Assembly (NCBI GenBank): GCA_013180625.2
Contig: SNVD02011027.1
Span: 372,001 to 436,000, forward strand
Direction: 5' to 3'
DNA from: Boswellia sacra
Lineage: Eukaryota; Streptophyta; Magnoliopsida; Sapindales; Burseraceae
DNA length: 64,000 nucleotides
The translations under genes and the position numbers were made by a program. The notes under the pieces are model-generated. The model saw only the letters and a list, made by a program, of their open reading frames with translations. It made no database searches and had not been told where the DNA came from. Positions 58,830-64,000 of the stretch are shown here, one piece after another; the first letter of the stretch is position 1, and the number at the start of each line of letters is the position of its first letter.

Positions 58830-59090
58830 CGAGCAATTAAGCCCGAGGGGTGCCTCAACACCTAATACCCTAAGACCAACTGTTTTGGGAGCTATTGGCC
58901 CAAAGCTCGCTACATGGATTAAGGAGAAAGCTTAATGGGATTGAACCTTGCACTATCCATAAGTTTCTAAGCAAAAATAAAGCATCAGCAACCCGAGTCG
59001 TTAAGCTCGTAGGGGTGTCTTAACACCTAATGCCCTAAGGCCAACTGATCTGGGAGTCATTAGCCTAAGGCTCGCTACATGGGTTAGAGA
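58830..59090 (+). repeat. Two-copy tandem repeat in D's 3' region
   Basis: Copies at about 58830-58923 and 58994-59090, each with TTAAGC(C/T)CG, CAACACCTAATXCCCTAAG, CCAACTGXTXTGGGAG and GGCTCGCTACATGG-like segments; about 165 bases apart. Confidence 0.7.
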
Positions 59091-59417
59091 TGCATTCTTT
59101 CAAAAAAAAAAAAGAGAAAAAAGAAAAAAATGTATAAAATGAATGAATACCCCCTACCTAAGGTTGTTAGCCTTAACAAATATTAGAACCGATATGGCTT
59201 ATTTCTAATAAGCCCCATAGTCATGTGTCAACTGAGCACAAAAGAAGGTTTGTGGATATCTTCACTGAAGGGTACATGAGTCATTTAAAAAAAAATCAGT
59301 TCAGAGTTTGTTTATTTGGATAAAATCAAAGATGGTGCAATAATGACCACCTTGGATGTAAAATTCTATAAATCACTTCTAAATAATAACGCTTTAATTG
59401 CTAGGGACTAGCAATAA

Positions 59418-59432
59418 GCTAGTTGGGGGGTG
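59418..59432 (+). other. Polypurine tract of element D
   Basis: GCTAGTTGGGGGGTG directly before the 3' LTR; the primer site for plus-strand synthesis. Confidence 0.8.
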
Positions 59433-60779
59433 TGATGAACACTTAAATATGCATGTTTAATAAGAGTTTAGTTCATCATATTGCATTAATGGTGTCATTA
59501 AATTACTCAACTTAAGCATATTTGTAGCATTTGCATCTTTGGAATTAATTTTTCTTAATTTTGGTTTTGTTACAGGTTTGGTAAAATAGGCATAACTCTC
59601 TATTTATAGATCAGAATGGTGCAAATCTTAATGTTTTGAAAATCTGATTAAATTATGTACAAGATTATATTTCACAAGCTTCATCAAATTCGGGCTCTTA
59701 GTGGACAAAAAATGGGCTTGAAGTGAATCCATCTGCAGTTTCGGTCCAACCTGACCATGTCTCAGTATATTGACTATATCTCTCAGAATACGTATCCAAA
59801 TCATATGAATCAAGATGTTCTAGAAAGCTGAGAGAAATATCTACGATTTTCATGAAGACATGTGATTAAAATTCACAATAATTCAAGGTCAAAATCGGTG
59901 GTCAAAGTCGGTTCACCTAATTACCCTAATTGTCAAAGTTGGTGCATATAATATTTGACAATTATTCCTTTGTAATTTGACAAGTTTGCCCCTGAATGTA
60001 TCTATAGATAGAGGTGCCTTGTGACCCATTGGGGCATCTTGGCCTTTGCTGGGATCTTGTATTGTGTTTCTCTCTTGTTTTAATGTTATGAATGAATTTT
60101 CTTTTTCTTGTATTTTGTGTTCTTTCTCTTATAATGGCTTGCTAATTTCTCTCTTGCTAAGGTGAAATTATGAAACCCTTGATATGAGAGTAAGGATTCT
60201 CTAACCCTTAATATGTACTTAATAATTATAATCTTATGTTGTTTGTATGATTTATATTTATTTTCTTAATCAATCTTGACACCACTCGTAAAGTGGAGGT
60301 CTTGATCCATTGTCGACAATCCTTGGCACATCAAATGCTTGGATCCTTTCTAGATGTCGTATGGTTCTTCCTTACCGATATGAATCTAGTTAGGAACTTT
60401 GATTTGTTGTAGACATATGGAGATTGGCACATTGGATACTTGAACCCAATTACAAGAAGTGGTATAAATATTGGTAACAAAGCAAATATAATTCATATAA
60501 CTAAAAAGGGTTGTTTATCCTTATTTGAATTATCAAGGGCGGATCCCCTAACCTTAGCTCTCATTATTATCGTATTAATTCCTTTTACTTGCGTATTTTA
60601 ATTATTCTCATCTATTCTTGATATTATCTTGTTATATCTTTGAATCATCCATATCATATTTGCTTACTTTATAGTTTGTAGCGCTGAAATTTCCTTCCTC
60701 GTGGATCGACCCCGGTCTCACTGTGATTATTACTTCGACACTCTTATACTTGGGAGACAATCCTTTTTTGGACGTGACA
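59433..60779 (+). repeat. 3' LTR of element D
   Basis: 1347 bp, TGATGAACAC to GACGTGACA, followed by GATGT. The TATA box reads TATAGATA here (60003-60010) and has one change from the 5' LTR. Confidence 0.95.
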
Positions 60780-61140
60780 GATGTCCTCTAGGTCTTCAAC
60801 CCTTTTTAGCTCCTTCTTTTTCAAGAAGAATTGGACTTTCTCCATGTCCTTGGGCAACTACTTGATTGATTCATGTTCTTCTTGATTGTTTAAGCTTTTT
60901 CCCTATCTTTGTCGTCACTAGTCCTACCATCCTCACCATCATTGCCCTCAAGTGGAGACTGATTCATGCAATTGGGCCCATTCTACAAAGCTTTAATGGG
61001 TTGGGTCAATTTATGTTGGAGCACAATGATGTCAGCTCTCACTTGATCCATTTCATGATTGTTGTTGTTGGGTGCAACTATTTTGTCAACTGGTTCTTTT
61101 TGCCTTGTCAATTGACCACCTAGTCTAACCTGAGCTACGA
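60780..61140 (-). pseudogene. gag of element A, N-terminal part
   Basis: Minus strand: EMDQVRADIIVLQHKLTQ, NGPNCMNQSPLEGND, then KDMEKVQFFLKKKELKRVED, aligned to B 15988-16280. Separated from the rest of gag (49650) by element D. Confidence 0.75.
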
Positions 61141-61877
61141 TGGCTGCGAAACAAAAGTGTTACTACCCTGCATGCATGCATATATGCCCGATATGATGCA
61201 TGATTATACAAGGGCATAGACACACTTTTAGGTTTCTAACCTTATTTCTCCTACACACGTGAGGTCGAGTCTTTTTTCATAGAATTTTTGGCCTATTCCC
61301 AAGTCATCATCAGGGGATATTGGAATCCGAGATTCTTTGTCTTACTTTTAACATTCATGTTGATGTTGGATCCTTCATGATTATCAAAACATGGTTTTCT
61401 AAACATTATGATAACCTTAACTCATGGCACATGTCCCCATTTTATTCTTATAGTGACTTAACATGTGGAATTCGTTCATGGTTCTACGAGGTTTGGGTTG
61501 ATGTTATTCTAATCATGGAGAATTTACATTTATAGACATGCAATTCAAGATAAGTTTTGGATATTCATCATATTGAAAATTTCTAGAGTCGTCTATATGG
61601 GCTTGAGTCTCAAGGTGGTCTGGGCTTCTTTGAGCGACAGATACCCCCTTAGGCGAGTCTTCTTTTATATCAATTCAATGGTATGTGCTCAAAGGTAGTG
61701 ACACCATCATGAGTCATCTAGAGGTCGAATGGAGCCGAAGACTTGTCATGCCAATGTCGTATGGCTAATTTGGCCAGTTCGTGTTTATTTTGTGCGAAAA
61801 ATATAGTGATGCAAGGACTCAAAATTTCAACGTGAGCTATTAAAATTTGGTATCCCAATCGGAATCGGCTTCTCTTT
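61141..61877 (-). other. Leader of element A
   Basis: Counterpart of B's leader (15236-15987) on the minus strand, with the CATG-rich stretch at about 61165-61205. No gene. Confidence 0.6.
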
Positions 61878-61895
61878 TCCCTAGTGGAGTTGCCA
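61878..61895 (-). other. Primer-binding site of element A
   Basis: On the minus strand TGGCAACTCCACTAGGGA, two changes from B's site. Confidence 0.8.
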
Positions 61896-61898
61896 CTA

Positions 61899-62717
61899 TG
61901 AATAGGGCTTTCATCTTGCCAGAGCATTTGCGATCATGATATTATGTCAAAGCCTTTTTCGAGACTCAAGGGAACACAAAGGGCGATGAGCACGTATGAA
62001 GAAATAGAGCCGCCACCTAATTATTCAATTGGGAATGAATAGGGGATATCCGATTTCTTGTTTTGGGACCTAAACTACCATTATCCCTTCAAAGATGGGT
62101 TTGGGAAGTTAGGTACGAGTCATTTGACCCACTCGGATCAAGATTCGGCCTCTAGTAGGGCATACCAAATAAAATTATCTCATATTCACATACAGTCCAC
62201 TTAGGGTTGTTCGCTTTATGCACACATAGCCCATTTTATCTTAAAGCATGTATGGTGATTTCATTCATATCGATTGTATATTCATACAAAGAAAGAGGGA
62301 GGAAAATGGATTGCATTTTCGTCAAACATGAGGGAAGGGAAAAGGATTACATCAGTTAGTCTTCGATAATAAAATGATACTCCAAATTAAATATTCCATA
62401 CATTCATTCATAATAAAATCATATATTTGAATATCAACAATTTATTCGAGACTCGATAGATAATGAATTCCTCATCACCATATGTGAGTCCATTCAATGT
62501 CTATCAAGCTTCTTTCATGACATCAAAATATATCTAAATATTGTATATTCCTACATGCATTCATATCAATCAATAAATTCTAATTGAGGCCATAATCTAG
62601 AATCATAACATTCTAGCCTAAATTTGATAAATGTATCATGGCATTCTATCCTATAGCTATTCTAGCATAATTCACATTAGTTTGTAAGGAACCATGGCAT
62701 TTCTAAACTAATCACGG
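61899..62717 (-). repeat. 5' LTR of element A, part
   Basis: Minus-strand LTR 3' half from TGAATAGGG (plus strand) at 61899; resembles 4454-5240 closely. Cut at 62717 after AATCACGG by another LTR of the same family. Confidence 0.85.
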
Positions 62718-62812
62718 TGTGAACAGGGCTTCCATCCTGCTAGAGCATTTGCGATCATGACATTGTGTCAAAGTCTCTTTCGAGACTTAAGGGAATACAA
62801 ACGAGCCATGGG
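62718..62812 (-). repeat. LTR end of element E (same family as A and B)
   Basis: Starts again with TGTGAACAGGGCTTCCATCC, the same LTR terminus as at 4454 and 61899, only 819 bp after A's LTR end. CACGG (62713-62717) may be one copy of its target duplication. Cut after 95 bp by LTR F2. Confidence 0.75.
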
Positions 62813-64000
62813 TGTTAGCCCTAAGGCTATATGATAATTTTGATGATGATAATACACATTGATTCATTGAGATTTACTAACATATTTATTTATGCGCAAG
62901 AGTAAGATTATTGAAATAATTATAAAATCAAGAAGAGGCTTATTAAAATGAAGTGTTGAAGCTAAGGAGAAGACTGCATGTTAAAGGCACCAAAGTTTTT
63001 AAGAACAAGGTTTGATTTAAGGAATGTGACACATGAGCAATGTTCAATCAATTGGTCATATATTTCTCTATAAATATCAAAATGACATGATTCTTAAGCC
63101 TTTGGAAAGCTTACTCAATTTAAAACATTTCATATGTTTTAAAAAAATTCAAATTTCAAGTGCAAAGTTGTCCAAATCATCATGCAAGTTGAAAGACAAA
63201 TGGAAGCAGCTGACATGAGCACCGAATACTCTTTTGGACATATCTTGAGCTATAAATATCAACATGACTTGATTCTTTGGCATTATGAAGAGGACTTAAT
63301 GAAGCACATTTCATATGTTTTGAATAAATTCAAATTTTAAATACAAGGCTGACATAACTGACATGCAATTCAATGGACTAACACAGAGAAGAAAAATCAA
63401 CTCATTTGAGCACTAAATGATGTTTTATCCATATCATGAGTTAGAGATATCAAAATGACTTGATTCTTATGGAATTAGAAAGATAATTCAATGGAGAATA
63501 TTTCATATTCTTTGAATAAATTTAAATTTCAAACATAAGGCTGACATAATACACATGCAAATTGGTGGACTGACACAAGAAAGAAAAATCAAGTCACATG
63601 AGCATCAAATGGTATTTTGGCCATTTCTTGAGCTACAAATATCCAAATAACTTGGTTCTTGATGAGTTGGAAAGCTTATTCAATTGTACAGATCTTTTAT
63701 GTTTTGCATATTTTCAAATTTCAAATGAAACATTGACAAAAATAGTAGACAAGATTATAGTTTTTATGGTGGGCAGAAAATTTGGAGTTAGTGTCTTCAC
63801 TTGATTAAGTTCGTCCCATTTGCCTATAAAAGGAGCCCTGCTCCCATGCATTCAGCAAGAGCAAGAGAAGCATTTTATCAAGCAAAAAAAAAAAAAACAA
63901 GAGAAATATCAAGTCTAGAGAGCTTTTATATTCTTTTTCTACTCATTGAAGAGAGTTGTACTTTTGCTGTAAAAATTTTCTTTGTTCTTGTATTGTGATG
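62813..64000 (+). repeat. LTR F2, partial, runs off the window
   Basis: Starts TGTTAGCCCTAAGGCTATATG like F1 (26713) and stays aligned to the window end, including the about 190-bp repeat (units near 63029, 63214, 63400, 63595) and TATA at 63825-63832. Whether it is solo or the 5' LTR of a complete element cannot be seen. Confidence 0.9.

Larger units (their letters stand above)
58136..59432 (+). other. 3' non-coding region of element D
   Basis: After the LOG copy the element resumes at about 58195 (GCTTCAGGTAATGTCTCC, matched in C at 42174). It contains the conserved hairpin (58238-58257), an internal G tract GTTGGGGGGGAAGGA at about 58264, a two-unit repeat (58830-59090), and ends in the polypurine tract AGTTGGGGGGTG just before the LTR. 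Confidence 0.6.

Overview
This window is nuclear DNA of a flowering plant, almost certainly a dicot; the species cannot be told from the sequence. It is AT-rich, has no bacterial-type gene organisation, and from about position 1553 to the right edge is built almost entirely of LTR retrotransposons inserted into one another. I see no intact free-standing host gene. Most coding regions are retroelement genes carrying stops and frameshifts.

Nesting, outermost first. (1) A Ty1/copia element, Cop1, starts at 1553 (LTR, initiator-Met tRNA primer site at 2419, decayed gag and start of protease). (2) At 4453/4454 it is cut by element A, a Ty3/gypsy element of the Tat/Ogre type lying on the minus strand: 3' LTR 4454-~6350, accessory genes to 11543, integrase and RNase H to 13362, then, after an interruption, RNase H, RT, protease and gag at 45012-49650, more gag at 60780-61140, primer site at 61878 and 5' LTR from 61899. 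(3) A is cut by element B (13363-45011, plus strand, same family, target duplication AAAGG) and by element D (49651-60779, plus strand, Athila-like, two 1347-bp LTRs, duplication GATGT). A's 5' LTR is cut at 62718 by E, a third member of A's family. (4) B contains a solo LTR, F1 (26713-28516, duplication GAATC), about 920 bp of organelle-like DNA inside gag (about 17858-18780), and element C (Athila-like, about 32768-44787) inside its 3' LTR. E is cut by a second F LTR that runs off the window. (5) C's leader contains a solo LTR of the Cop1 family (34564-35431, duplication TTACG). With these layers removed, B is about 17 kb, C about 11.1 kb and D 11.1 kb.

Two kinds of cargo stand out. A and B each carry, between integrase and 3' LTR and on the strand opposite to gag-pol, two intron-containing genes: a plant mobile domain (PMD) gene and a gene resembling the DUF7745 family. 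Most introns are about 80 bp with GT-AG ends; one DUF7745 intron holds an array of small stem-loops. D carries an intronless copy of a LONELY GUY (LOG) cytokinin-activating enzyme gene, with two one-base frameshifts, downstream of integrase. The related element C lacks it at the same place. C and D share another accessory reading frame with a conserved Cys/Trp-rich motif that I do not recognise.

Boundaries were found by aligning copies by eye. Where LTR edges have decayed (start of A's 3' LTR, start of B's 3' LTR, start of C's 5' LTR, edges of the organelle-like block) coordinates are approximate.
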